Below the pieces are notes generated by a model. That model searched no databases and was not told where the DNA came from. It worked only from the letters and a program-made list of their open reading frames with translations. Shown here piece by piece: positions 9,094 to 17,673 of a stretch of DNA of 64,000 bases. This DNA comes from an uncultured Saprospiraceae bacterium (GTDB lineage: Bacteria > Bacteroidota > Bacteroidia > Chitinophagales > Saprospiraceae), in assembly GCA_938015435.1 (NCBI GenBank), contig CALLPN010000012.1, forward strand, positions 58,735 to 122,734. Reading direction: 5' to 3'. The position numbers and the translations under genes were made by a program. Position 1 is the stretch's first letter; the number at the start of each line of letters is the position of its first letter.

Positions 9094-10521
9094 ATGATAG
9101 CTCCTTCAACTAATCAACATATCCAATCCATCTATCAATCACATAAAGAGACTGCTATAAAACTCAAGCAGACTAGCCACAAAGATCGCATCAAGAAACT
9201 AGATGCCATAGTCAACTATATAAAAGATAATAAGAACGAAGAGCGATTAATGGAGGCTATGAAGATAGATCTCGGAAGACATACTGTCGAAGTATTATTA
9301 TCTGAAATAGGTGTAATCATAAGTGTAGCAAAATATATCAAACGCAACCTCAAAAGTTGGATGAAAGATGAGCGAGTAACTACATCTCTGTCCTTATTTG
9401 GCGCCAGCAGTTATATACATAAAGAACCAAAAGGAAGTGCATTGATCATCGCTCCATGGAACTATCCTCTGCAATTAGCTATAGTACCACTTTGTTATGC
9501 AATAGCCGCAGGTAATACAGCTGTGATCAAACCTTCAGAATACTCTAGTGCGACATCAACTTATATAGCTAAGATGATAGCAGATATATTTGACCCTAAA
9601 GAAATAACAGTTGTGCAAGGTGCGGTAGAAGAAACTCAGATGCTCTTAGATCTACCATGGAATCATACCTATTTTACAGGTAGTCCAATGGTAGGAAAAA
9701 TCATTATGAAAGCGGCTGCTAAACACCTATCGTCAGTAACACTAGAGCTTGGTGGTAAGAGTCCGTGTATAATCGATGACAGTACAAATATCTCTTCCGT
9801 AGCTAAGAAACTTACTTGGGGAAAATATCTTAACAATGGACAAACTTGTATTGCCCCAGACTATGTCTTAGTGCCCAAAAATAAGAAATCCGAATTAGTA
9901 ACGGAGCTCAAAAAACAAGTACGCGCGCAACTTGACCCAAAAGGAACTGGGTCACAAACCAATGAAGACTATGGTCATATCATCAGTGAAAAACATCACG
10001 CCAGATGCGTATCGTTATTAAAGGACGCCATGGAGAAAGGAGCGACAATAAGTATAGGCGGAGAGCATGATGTAAGCATCCGTTACTTTGCTCCTACAGT
10101 AATTGATAATGTTACTGACGATATGAAAGTAATGCAAGAAGAAATATTTGGACCTATCCTACCGGTTGTTGGTTACAGTTCTAAAGAAGAAGCCATTAAT
10201 ATAATAGCTACCAAACCAAAGCCCCTTGCACTATACATCCATAGTAAGAACCAAAAGTCTATTGATTATTTTCTACAAAATACAACTGCTGGCGGTACTG
10301 TGATCAATGACTTTATGATCCATTATGCTAATCCTCATTTGCCTTTTGGCGGTGTAAATAATAGTGGGATTGGTAAGTCACACGGTTACTACGGATTCCA
10401 AGAATTCACCAACGAGAGAGCGGTGATGAGACAACGATTTGGTGCTACAGGATTACTTCATCCTCCATTTACACCAAGAACAGAAAAACTGGCTAGGATT
10501 ATGGGGAAATGGTTGAGTTAG
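9094..10521 (+). CDS. Aldehyde dehydrogenase family protein (class 3-like)
   Basis: The 475-residue protein shows the ALDH landmarks. The substrate/cofactor segment is APWNYPLQL; the glycine-rich FTGSPMVGK follows. The general-base Glu is in VTLELGGKSPCI and the catalytic Cys in NNGQTCIAPDYV. The EEIFGPILPV and LPFGGVNNSGIG blocks come later. The short length and C-terminus resemble class 3/fatty-aldehyde ALDHs, which oxidise aldehydes to acids with NAD(P)+. Its position after a small membrane protein and opposite a TetR regulator suggests inducible aldehyde detoxification or fatty-aldehyde oxidation. The substrate is inferred. Confidence 0.93.
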   Translation: MIAPSTNQHIQSIYQSHKETAIKLKQTSHKDRIKKLDAIVNYIKDNKNEERLMEAMKIDLGRHTVEVLLSEIGVIISVAKYIKRNLKSWMKDERVTTSLSLFGASSYIHKEPKGSALIIAPWNYPLQLAIVPLCYAIAAGNTAVIKPSEYSSATSTYIAKMIADIFDPKEITVVQGAVEETQMLLDLPWNHTYFTGSPMVGKIIMKAAAKHLSSVTLELGGKSPCIIDDSTNISSVAKKLTWGKYLNNGQTCIAPDYVLVPKNKKSELVTELKKQVRAQLDPKGTGSQTNEDYGHIISEKHHARCVSLLKDAMEKGATISIGGEHDVSIRYFAPTVIDNVTDDMKVMQEEIFGPILPVVGYSSKEEAINIIATKPKPLALYIHSKNQKSIDYFLQNTTAGGTVINDFMIHYANPHLPFGGVNNSGIGKSHGYYGFQEFTNERAVMRQRFGATGLLHPPFTPRTEKLARIMGKWLS

Positions 10522-10558
10522 GTTTTGATCGATTCTCTTTGGATTTATTGTGATTTTG

Positions 10559-10646
10559 GTAGGCTACGCTCCTTCAGAGCTTACGTGTTGATTTTATTTT
10601 GGATGGGCGTTGCCCATCGCTGATGATGCATAGCCCTTTGGGCTAC
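10559..10646. repeat. Left copy of an ~88-bp palindrome-bearing block flanking the RAYT-like gene
   Basis: The block contains GTAGGCTACGCTC, then GATGGGC-GTT-GCCCATC (10602-10618, 7-bp stem with 3-nt loop), then TAGCCC-TTT-GGGCTA (10631-10645, 6-bp stem with 3-nt loop). A second copy in the same orientation and with identical internal spacing lies at 11800-11887, on the other side of the IS200-like transposase gene. Confidence 0.85.
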
Positions 10647-10695
10647 AAAAGCGTAACATTTCAAATTTAGTAGTCAATCTCAAAGTGATGATTCA

Positions 10696-11160
10696 CAATT
10701 AGGCCAAAGGCCTATGTCTATCAATGTGATATGGACCGCTCATCAACTTATAGAACATCAATATTAGGCTTAAGAAATATGTCACTTTTAGTCGTTAAAA
10801 AAACTCTTACAACACTTGCGTTGTACACTAATAAAAACAATACAATTAGGCCAAAGGCCTATATCTTTCAATGTGACATGCACCACTCATCAACTTATAG
10901 AACATCAATATTAGGCTTAAGGACTATGTCACTTTTAGTCGTTAAAAAAACTCTAACAACACTTGCGTTTTACACCAGTGAAAATATTACAATTAGGCCA
11001 AAGGCCTATATCTTTCAATTTGAAAAGCACCACCCATCAACTTATAGAACATCAATTAAACTTAAGGACTATGTCAGTTTTAGTCGTTAAAAAAAACTCT
11101 ATCAACCATTGCGTTGTACACCAGTGAAAATATTACAATTAGGCCAAAGGCCTATATTTT
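10696..11160. repeat. 147-bp tandem repeat, three full copies plus a partial fourth
   Basis: Units start at 10696, 10843, 10990 and 11136, a period of 147, 147 and 146 bp. Each begins with CAATTAGGCCAAAGGCCTAT, containing the hairpin TAGGCC-AAA-GGCCTA (10700-10714, 10847-10861, 10994-11008, 11140-11154). Each full copy also contains CATCAACTTATAGAACATCA and GTCGTTAAAAAAA. An ORF runs through the units because 147 is divisible by three, but it shows no sign of being a real gene. I read this as a non-coding array linked to the neighbouring transposase. Confidence 0.85.
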
Positions 11161-11165
11161 TTTAA

Positions 11166-11220
11166 GCGATGGGCATCGCTCATCGTATCTTTTTAGAATA
11201 ACCCTTAGGCTGAAGGCCTA
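11166..11220. repeat. Degenerate palindromes between the tandem array and the transposase gene
   Basis: GATGGGC-ATC-GCTCATC (11168-11184) and TAGGCT-GAA-GGCCTA (11206-11220) are single-mismatch variants of the two hairpin types in the flanking blocks and the 147-bp units. They keep the 15- or 17-nt length with a 3-nt loop. Confidence 0.7.
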
Positions 11221-11295
11221 TGCCTATCTTGTTACTGAATCATAGACTCCTGTAATTCCACAATCATTTTATATTAACTCCAATTTCCAAAATTC

Positions 11296-11748
11296 TTAAT
11301 CCCACATATATTCTTCCTTGTAAGGCACTTCCTGCAAATCAAGTAATTCACGATATTCAATCTCAAACGATTTTATACTATGGTGCTCTTCTTGATTTTT
11401 AATATAATTAATGACTGATTTTGATTTAGACTGTGATACTGAATAGACAGCGTATCCATCTTGCCAGTAGAAATTTTTATATTTTTCGCCTTGCGTTTTC
11501 ATCCATTTCGAGGATTCTTTTTTGATCACTTCAAGTAATTTAGATTGACTAACTGTTCGATGAAGACTGCAAAGAATATGTACATGATCTTGATATCCAT
11601 TGACAACAATAGTTTGGCATTTCATTTTGTTGCACGCATTCCCAAGAATTCCGAAGAGGCTTGATTTAACTTTATCGTCTATAAATTTGCGCCTATTTTT
11701 AGTGCTAAATATGATGTGTATTAGTGTATTGGATAAAGACTGTGGCAT
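11296..11748 (-). CDS. IS200/IS605-family Y1 transposase, REP-associated (RAYT)-like
   Basis: The 150-residue protein has the Y1-transposase layout. N-terminal LIHIIFSTKNRR is followed by the HUH metal site DHVHIL (His56, His58). The candidate catalytic tyrosine, Tyr115, lies in SVINYIKNQEEHH. Such enzymes cut and rejoin single-stranded DNA at hairpins. The gene sits inside a dense cluster of short hairpin repeats, with directly repeated 88-bp blocks on both sides. This resembles the RAYT-REP association more than a simple insertion sequence. No TnpB gene is present. It appears intact, and its length is normal for the family. Confidence 0.9.
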   Translation of the reverse strand: MPQSLSNTLIHIIFSTKNRRKFIDDKVKSSLFGILGNACNKMKCQTIVVNGYQDHVHILCSLHRTVSQSKLLEVIKKESSKWMKTQGEKYKNFYWQDGYAVYSVSQSKSKSVINYIKNQEEHHSIKSFEIEYRELLDLQEVPYKEEYMWD

Positions 11749-11799
11749 TACAATTATTTTATTCTTCTCAATTGTTAATGAGGAGATTCGGTATAGTTT

Positions 11800-11887
11800 G
11801 TAGGCTACGCTCTTTCATAGCTTATGTGATGAATTTACTTTTGATGGGCGTTGCCCATCACTGATTATACTTAGCTCTTTGGGCTAG
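11800..11887. repeat. Right copy of the ~88-bp palindrome-bearing block
   Basis: Same orientation and internal spacing as 10559-10646: GTAGGCTACGCTC, then GATGGGC-GTT-GCCCATC (11843-11859), then TAGCTC-TTT-GGGCTA (11872-11886). The two copies are offset by 1,241 bp. They bracket the 147-bp array and the transposase gene. Confidence 0.85.
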
Positions 11888-12017
11888 ATATGGAACTATC
11901 TAATTGCCTAATTTAAATGAGATTAAAAATCTAAATTTCACAGTGACTGTAGTAACATTTTAATACGCTTCTCCTTTTATAAAATTAATACCCTAATTCT
12001 ATAATACGTAACAATGT

Positions 12018-12097
12018 TAGGCTAAAGGCCTTTGTCTTACAAAGCGATGGGCATCATTGATCATGCTTGTGGCAATCAATATTAGGCTGAAGGCCTT
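12018..12097. repeat. Further degenerate REP-like hairpins beside the MFS gene
   Basis: TAGGCTAAAGGCCTT (12018-12032), GATGGGCATCATTGATC (12046-12062) and TAGGCTGAAGGCCTT (12083-12097) are degenerate members of the same hairpin families. The last ends seven bases before the stop codon of the convergent-side MFS gene. They may act as a 3'-end structure for that transcript. Confidence 0.65.
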
Positions 12098-12103
12098 CGT
12101 CTA

Positions 12104-13390
12104 TCAAATGGCTACCACCTTTCTCTCTATTTTAGTTATTAATAATAGGACTAAACCGATTACGAAATACAAGGCTAGAACTAAAATAGAATATCGCATA
12201 TCGCGAGTAATATAATCGACCATGGCAAAAGATCCTGTTCCGAGTACTACTGCTAATTTATAAACTACATCATAAAAACTAAAGTACGAAGTAGTATCTT
12301 CTTCTCCTTCATCTAATAACTTAGAGTATGTCGATCTAGACATGGATTGTATACCGCCCATTACCATTCCCACAGTTGCTGCAATTATATAAAATTGTGG
12401 CTTAGTTGCACAAAAGAATGCAGCTATACAGACTAAAGTCCAAATCAAAATCGTGATAATTAACGATGTCTTATTGGTGGTGATTTTAGATATATACGCG
12501 AACAAAAATGCGCCTATTATACCTAAAAGTTGAAGTAGCAGGATTATTGTTATTAGTTCTGTAGACTCAAAGCCCAATTCATCTTTAGCAAATATAGAAG
12601 CGACATAAATTACAGTTTGCACACCCGCACTGTAAAAGAAAAAAGATGCTAAGAATCGTTTGATATTTGGTCTTGACTGAAGCTTACCAAATACTGATTT
12701 TATTTCCTCAAATCCCTTTTTAAGTAAATTATCCGGCTTGGCAAGTTTTACATCTTCCGGTAATCCTTTGAAGGATATCAGGCCAAAAACCAACCACCAA
12801 ATTCCAACTAATACAAATCCAATTCGTATTGGAGTTTTTTCAGACGGAAAGCCAAACATCTCGTATTTATTAATCATAAATAATATGGCGATAAGCAGAA
12901 TTACACTACCTACATAACCATACGCAAAGCCTTTTGCACTTACTTTGTCATATTGATCTTCAGTAACTATCTCAGGCAAATAGGAATTGTAAAAAACTAT
13001 AGCTCCTGCGAATCCAACTGTGGCGACAATAAACCCTATCGTACCAATCCAATAAGTACCTGCGCCATCAAAAAACCATAGTGAACTACATGCAATAGAT
13101 CCTATAATCGTAAATAATTTGAGAAAATACTTTTTCCTTCCACTGTAATCCGCTATTCCAGATAGTATAGGAGACATAAAGGCAATAAGTATAAATGAAA
13201 AAGATACTGCAAAAGTATACAATGAACTATTGGTGAACTCTAAGCCTCCGATATTGACTATTTCTGGAGTGTTAGCAGTGAAGTATATGGGAAATATAGC
13301 AGTGCTTATTACAAGCGCATAAGCAGAATTAGCCCAGTCGAATAACGCCCAAGAGTTAATAGTCTTCTTATCATTCATTATTGGCTTCAT
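12104..13390 (-). CDS. UMF1-type MFS transporter
   Basis: The 428-residue, strongly hydrophobic protein has about 12 predicted membrane helices. The N-terminal NSWALFDWANSAYALVI and the loop GIADYSGRKKY are characteristic of the UMF1/Atg22-like branch of the major facilitator superfamily. A second characteristic stretch is GGIQSMSRSTYSKLL. An alternative start (Met5, 13378) would give a product beginning MNDKKTINSW. It is divergent from rimK with 91 bp between the starts. The substrate is unknown; some relatives have been linked to amino-acid export. Its 3' end abuts the REP-like repeat island. Confidence 0.9.
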   Translation of the reverse strand: MKPIMNDKKTINSWALFDWANSAYALVISTAIFPIYFTANTPEIVNIGGLEFTNSSLYTFAVSFSFILIAFMSPILSGIADYSGRKKYFLKLFTIIGSIACSSLWFFDGAGTYWIGTIGFIVATVGFAGAIVFYNSYLPEIVTEDQYDKVSAKGFAYGYVGSVILLIAILFMINKYEMFGFPSEKTPIRIGFVLVGIWWLVFGLISFKGLPEDVKLAKPDNLLKKGFEEIKSVFGKLQSRPNIKRFLASFFFYSAGVQTVIYVASIFAKDELGFESTELITIILLLQLLGIIGAFLFAYISKITTNKTSLIITILIWTLVCIAAFFCATKPQFYIIAATVGMVMGGIQSMSRSTYSKLLDEGEEDTTSYFSFYDVVYKLAVVLGTGSFAMVDYITRDMRYSILVLALYFVIGLVLLLITKIERKVVAI

Positions 13391-13481
13391 ACGACTTATA
13401 CTTTGTGATTGATGAAGATATAAATATATTGCAGAAGTAAGCCCTCATAATTCAACATACATCAACATATTATATACAATC

Positions 13482-14357
13482 ATGAACATAGGTATACTCT
13501 CACGAAATGCAACTCTTTATAGTACTCAGAGCCTTATAAAGGCCGCCAGACGAGCCAACCATGAAGTAGTCGTATTAGATCATCTGAGGTGTGATATCGT
13601 TACAGAATCCGGCTCACCTACCATATTTTACAACGGAATCGAGATTGATGACCTCGACGCTATCATCCCTAGAATAGGTACAAGTGCTACCACATATGGC
13701 TCTGCAGTGATCAGACAGTTTGAAGCGATGGGCGTATATACTACTATGGGTTCGGAGCCTTTACTCAGGGCTAGAAACAAGCTGAGTTGCCTACAAATCC
13801 TTAGTGCCCAGAATATAGGTGTGCCTAAGACGGTGGTTTCTAATAGCTACTATGCTACTGAAGATCTAATGGAAGAACTCGGTGGATTTCCATTAATCAT
13901 CAAACTATTAAATGGTACGCATGGGATTGGGGTTATACTGGCTGAAAACAAAAAAACAGCCCAATCCATCTTAGAGGTTTTCTATAAAGGCAGTCAAAAA
14001 GTAATGCTCCAAGAATTTATCAAAGAGGCTGATGGTGCAGATATAAGAGTATTTATCGTAGATGATGAAATTGTAGGCGTGATGGAACGTAAAGCCGCTC
14101 CAGGAGAATTTCGCTCCAATCTACATCGTGGAGGGACTTCCAAAATAATCACTATTACTGATCATGAAGCTATGATAGCCAAGAAAGCAGCGAGTGCTAT
14201 GGGTCTCAAAATCGCAGGAGTCGATATGCTAAGGTCCGCAAGAGGGCCCTTGATCTTAGAAGTAAATGCTTCACCGGGATTGGAAGGAATAGAAACCACT
14301 ACAGGAGTAGATATCGCTAAAAAAATCATAGAATTAGTAGAAAGGAATGTGAAGTAA
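13482..14357 (+). CDS. rimK: RimK-type alpha-L-glutamate ligase
   Basis: The 291-residue ATP-grasp protein starts MNIGILSRNATLYSTQ, close to E. coli RimK. It has the ATP-grasp segments FPLIIKLLNGTHGIGV, MLQEFIKEADGADIRV and LILEVNASPGLEGIE. RimK adds glutamate residues to the C-terminus of ribosomal protein S6 and can make poly-alpha-glutamate. The length is normal for the short RimK. It is followed after 53 bp by an aspartoacylase/succinylglutamate-desuccinylase-family gene, a pairing common in other bacteria. dacB then overlaps that gene, so the three form a probable operon. Confidence 0.93.
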   Translation: MNIGILSRNATLYSTQSLIKAARRANHEVVVLDHLRCDIVTESGSPTIFYNGIEIDDLDAIIPRIGTSATTYGSAVIRQFEAMGVYTTMGSEPLLRARNKLSCLQILSAQNIGVPKTVVSNSYYATEDLMEELGGFPLIIKLLNGTHGIGVILAENKKTAQSILEVFYKGSQKVMLQEFIKEADGADIRVFIVDDEIVGVMERKAAPGEFRSNLHRGGTSKIITITDHEAMIAKKAASAMGLKIAGVDMLRSARGPLILEVNASPGLEGIETTTGVDIAKKIIELVERNVK

Positions 14358-14410
14358 ACTGTTGACCTAGTTACGACGGTGAAAAAGTAGATAAGAAAGA
14401 AAACATAGCA

Positions 14411-15412
14411 ATGACGGAATTGATAAAAGTAGATGAGAAAAAATATGCAGAGCCAATCATACTGGATAATACGGCGATATTACCAGGACAAGAAGCTACA
14501 GTGAAATTAGGTGTCGGTCGACTGCCTTCGGATAACCGACTTTATATATATGCTCACGTTTATCGAAGTGTCAATCCTGGACCAACGGTATTAATCATCG
14601 GTGGAGTACATGGTGATGAAATCAATGGTGTGATGGTGGCTCGAAACATGATCGAAGACAAGATTTTCGAAAAGCTAGATAGAGGAACAGTGATCTCTGT
14701 ACCACTATTGAATGTCTATGGGTTCATCAATTTTAGTAGAGAGGTCCCTGATGGAAAGGATATCAACAGAAGTTTTCCTGGTACTATGGCTGGATCTTTA
14801 GCTTCGAGAGTAGCTAGAGCACTCACCAAAAAAGTACTCCCTCTAGTCGATTGCATATTAGATTTCCATACGGGTGGCAGCTCGAGATACAATTACCCAC
14901 AAATAAGATACTCTAAGAAAGATCCAATCGCTGAAAAATTAGCTTTGGCATTTGGCGCTCCATATACAATACAGAAACCCATTATTCCTAAGTCACTGCG
15001 TAAAGTAGCTTCAGATATGGGACTGCCCACTATAGTTTATGAAGCTGGAGAATCCGTACGTCTAGATGGCTTCTCTATTTCTAAGGGAATGCAAGGAACA
15101 AAGCAAGTACTACAGAGCTTGGGTATGGTAAAATTCCCCAATCTAATTCAAAGTAAGAAGACTATACTATTTAGTAAAACGGGTTGGATAAGAGCAAATT
15201 TCAGTGGTATCTTTGTTTGGTCTAAGCAGTCCGGGCATAAAGTGACCAAAGGCGAACCCATAGGTCAAATAAAGGACCCTTTTGGCATGAAAACTGTTAC
15301 GGTACATGCTATTAGGGAAGGATATATAATTGGACATAATAACGCATCTGTTGTCAACCAAGGCGATGCACTTTTTCACGTTGGATATGATTATGAAAGT
15401 ATTGACATCTAG
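14411..15412 (+). CDS. Succinylglutamate desuccinylase/aspartoacylase-family zinc hydrolase
   Basis: The 333-residue protein has the M14-like zinc motif GGVHGDEINGV (His67, Glu70). A probable third ligand lies in ILDFHTGG, and a conserved PDGKDINRSFPG segment is present. The C-terminal ~90 residues (FSGIFVWSKQSGHKVTKGE) form the beta-rich domain typical of this family. Members hydrolyse N-acyl amino acids or amide bonds. Next to rimK it may trim or remove glutamyl modifications or act on acyl-glutamates; that is inference from context. Its end overlaps the start of dacB by 20 bp, so translation is probably coupled. Confidence 0.88.
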   Translation: MTELIKVDEKKYAEPIILDNTAILPGQEATVKLGVGRLPSDNRLYIYAHVYRSVNPGPTVLIIGGVHGDEINGVMVARNMIEDKIFEKLDRGTVISVPLLNVYGFINFSREVPDGKDINRSFPGTMAGSLASRVARALTKKVLPLVDCILDFHTGGSSRYNYPQIRYSKKDPIAEKLALAFGAPYTIQKPIIPKSLRKVASDMGLPTIVYEAGESVRLDGFSISKGMQGTKQVLQSLGMVKFPNLIQSKKTILFSKTGWIRANFSGIFVWSKQSGHKVTKGEPIGQIKDPFGMKTVTVHAIREGYIIGHNNASVVNQGDALFHVGYDYESIDI

Positions 15413-16859
15413 ACTTATAGCATTAATATATATACTCATACTGAGTACAAGTATAGGTGCTCAATCTGACTTGCAAACTCGCATGGACAAGCACTTTGGA
15501 CAGACCAGTTATAAGCATGCCTCATTGAGTGTCTGTGTGATGGATATGGAAACTAATAAAATAGTTGCCTCTATTAATCCTGAGACGTCTCTAATTCCTG
15601 CATCATCATTAAAACTAATTACAACATTAAGCGCTTTAGATATATTAGGTCCGGATTATACTTTCGAAACCAAAATAAGCTACAGCGGAAAAATAGATCC
15701 TGACGGAACACTAAGCGGAAATATATACATTATTGGTTCTGGAGATCCGACCTTAGGATCATCTAGAGTAGCATTAGGTGGCGGAGTACTTTCGTTTAAA
15801 AAATTGATCCTAGATATTGGGAAATCAATACGAGATTATGGCATCACTTGTATCGATGGAGAAGTCATTGCTGACGAGTCTGTATTTGATAGTTATCCGA
15901 TCAGTCCTTCGTGGCAATGGAATGATTTAGGAAATTATTATGCATCTGGAGCATGGGGAATCAATGCTAATGAGAATGAATATTATATTTACTTCAAAAG
16001 AAACATGGCCATCGGAAGCATGACAAAACTTCATTCTTACGAACCCTATATACCGAAATTAGAATTACAAAATGAGGTATCTATCGACAGTAGTAATACA
16101 CCTGACAATGCTTATGTTTTCGGAGGACCATATGATTTTAAAAAGAGAATTGTAGGAACCGTTCCTTTCGGTCAAGGGACATTCCGAATCAAAGGAAGCA
16201 TTCCAGATCCTCCCACATTTTTTGCCTATCATGTACATAACCAACTTAGAAAATATCAGATAGATTCACGTGGTTACAAAGCAAAGTTTAAAGCAAAAAA
16301 GGTGAAGATGCAAGACATCAAGTACTATCAATCACCGTCCTTAGATAAGATAGCCAAAATCACCAATTACCATAGTGTCAATATATATGCTGAGTCACTT
16401 ATGAAAACAATCGGTGCAGAGAAAAACAATCAAGGAAGTGGTGGTGCAGGCCTATACATAGTTCACCGTAACATGCGGAAGCTTGGGCTTAAATTGGCTC
16501 CGTTACACATGGAAGATGGCAGTGGATTATCTGCTCGTAATATTATCAGTAGCAAATTTATGTGTCAATTTCTCGATAAGATGTATGATGAAATTGATCA
16601 CGACTTACTACTAAGCACATTACCTCACCCAGGCAGCATCAGCACTGTACAAGGAGTAAGTACTAGCAGTAAAGCAAGATCCAATATATGGGTAAAATCT
16701 GGCAGTATGGAACGTATCCAATCCTTTAGCGGATATATTAAAAGCAAGAGTGGAAAATGGCTCAGCTTTTCTATCATGGCCAACGGACTACATATCAAGA
16801 ATAAAAAGATTCGACCATTAATGGGACGAATGATGAAGACTATTTATGAGAAAGGGTAA
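15393..16859 (+). CDS. dacB: D-alanyl-D-alanine carboxypeptidase/endopeptidase (PBP4, S13 family)
   Basis: The ATG at 15393 is chosen because MKVLTSRLIALIYILILSTS starts a signal peptide; the longer in-frame extension to 15330 would lie deep inside the upstream gene. The mature protein has the S13 active-site motifs: SxxK in PASSLKLITT, SxN as SVN in NYHSVNIYAES, and KSG in WVKSGSMERIQ. It acts in the periplasm on peptidoglycan, removing terminal D-Ala or cleaving cross-links. The ~488-residue length fits PBP4/DacB. It is the third gene of the rimK unit, which is unusual company for a cell-wall enzyme. Confidence 0.92.
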   Translation: MKVLTSRLIALIYILILSTSIGAQSDLQTRMDKHFGQTSYKHASLSVCVMDMETNKIVASINPETSLIPASSLKLITTLSALDILGPDYTFETKISYSGKIDPDGTLSGNIYIIGSGDPTLGSSRVALGGGVLSFKKLILDIGKSIRDYGITCIDGEVIADESVFDSYPISPSWQWNDLGNYYASGAWGINANENEYYIYFKRNMAIGSMTKLHSYEPYIPKLELQNEVSIDSSNTPDNAYVFGGPYDFKKRIVGTVPFGQGTFRIKGSIPDPPTFFAYHVHNQLRKYQIDSRGYKAKFKAKKVKMQDIKYYQSPSLDKIAKITNYHSVNIYAESLMKTIGAEKNNQGSGGAGLYIVHRNMRKLGLKLAPLHMEDGSGLSARNIISSKFMCQFLDKMYDEIDHDLLLSTLPHPGSISTVQGVSTSSKARSNIWVKSGSMERIQSFSGYIKSKSGKWLSFSIMANGLHIKNKKIRPLMGRMMKTIYEKG

Positions 16860-16889
16860 TTGATAATTGATAATTGATAATTGATAATT
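16858..16889. repeat. Four tandem copies of AATTGAT just after dacB
   Basis: AATTGAT is repeated four times from 16858 to 16885, followed by AATT, overlapping the dacB stop codon (16857-16859). This short sequence repeat could vary in copy number. No regulatory role is evident. Confidence 0.8.
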
Positions 16890-17002
16890 TCGAAAAAATC
16901 AAAGTAACTTGAAAGCCTGTGAAGTTTAAGTAATTCAATTATACTATCTATTAATGATAATACTCAACATTACTTTTCCCAATCAAATCTTAATTTTTAA
17001 TA

Positions 17003-17596
17003 CTACTTCCATTTAATATTACATCCAGCACTTGGATACTGCTTCTCAGGAGCCTCTTTACCTCCCAATACATCATCTATAGCTGATCTGATATCTGAGC
17101 CATCTGTTGGATGATCATTCCCTGGACGAGCTTGATCTAACCTTCCTCTATAGTACAACTTAAGTTCTTCATCAAACAGGTAGATATCTGGAGTACATGC
17201 CGCATCATATGCCTTGGCTACTTCTTGAGTCTCATCATATAGATATGGAAATGGATACTTTAACACCTTAGCCACGATGCTCATCTTATCTGGAGAATCC
17301 TCTTTATAGTTTTCTATATCATTAGAAGAGATCACTACAAACTTCACTCCCTTGTCCGCATAATCATTAGCCACGTCTATCATAGTCTGATTGACATGGA
17401 TTACGAATGGACAGTGATTACAAGAAAATATGATTACCGTTGCTTTATCTCCTCTTACACGATCCAATGATTTCATCATACCAGATACGGTATCCAATAA
17501 AGTAAAGCCTGGAGCTTGTGTCCCTAAAGGGAGCATATTTGATTCTTTGAGTGACATCTTATTGTTCTTGTAAGTTGATAATGTATAATCTAACAT
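17003..17596 (-). CDS. Thioredoxin-like (AhpC/TSA-Redoxin) protein
   Basis: The 197-residue ORF carries a thioredoxin-like fold with MLPLGTQAPGFTLLD at the beginning and the CxxC-type site IIFSCNHCPFVIHV. The SNDIENYKEDSPD segment is typical of this redoxin subgroup. The longest start (17596) adds a poorly conserved stretch. Met14 (17557) is a good alternative, because family similarity starts shortly after it. No signal peptide is seen, so it is probably cytoplasmic. It may act as a thiol peroxidase or disulfide reductase; the exact activity is unknown. It stands alone between dacB and the GNAT gene. Confidence 0.87.
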   Translation of the reverse strand: MLDYTLSTYKNNKMSLKESNMLPLGTQAPGFTLLDTVSGMMKSLDRVRGDKATVIIFSCNHCPFVIHVNQTMIDVANDYADKGVKFVVISSNDIENYKEDSPDKMSIVAKVLKYPFPYLYDETQEVAKAYDAACTPDIYLFDEELKLYYRGRLDQARPGNDHPTDGSDIRSAIDDVLGGKEAPEKQYPSAGCNIKWK

Positions 17597-17673
17597 TCGA
17601 AATGATTGTTCAAATGTATAAATATTTGTGACAATTAAAATTGAGATTATTAAATTCTTTCATAGTGGAAATT

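Noticed and set aside
10731..11090. 119-residue ORF running through the 147-bp repeats
   Set aside because: It is open only because 147 is divisible by three; the repeats are hairpin-bearing and continue outside the ORF, the third unit ends out of phase, and no protein features are visible.
10559..12097. Possible CRISPR array in the palindrome island
   Set aside because: Repeat spacing is irregular apart from the 147-bp array, whose interior is itself repeated and not unique spacer, and no cas genes are present.
15330..15392. Extended N-terminus for dacB
   Set aside because: It would add 21 residues before a good signal peptide and lie inside the upstream gene; the ATG at 15393 fits better.
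15167..15439. 90-residue minus-strand ORF across the hydrolase/dacB junction
   Set aside because: It is antisense to two well-supported genes and has no coding features.
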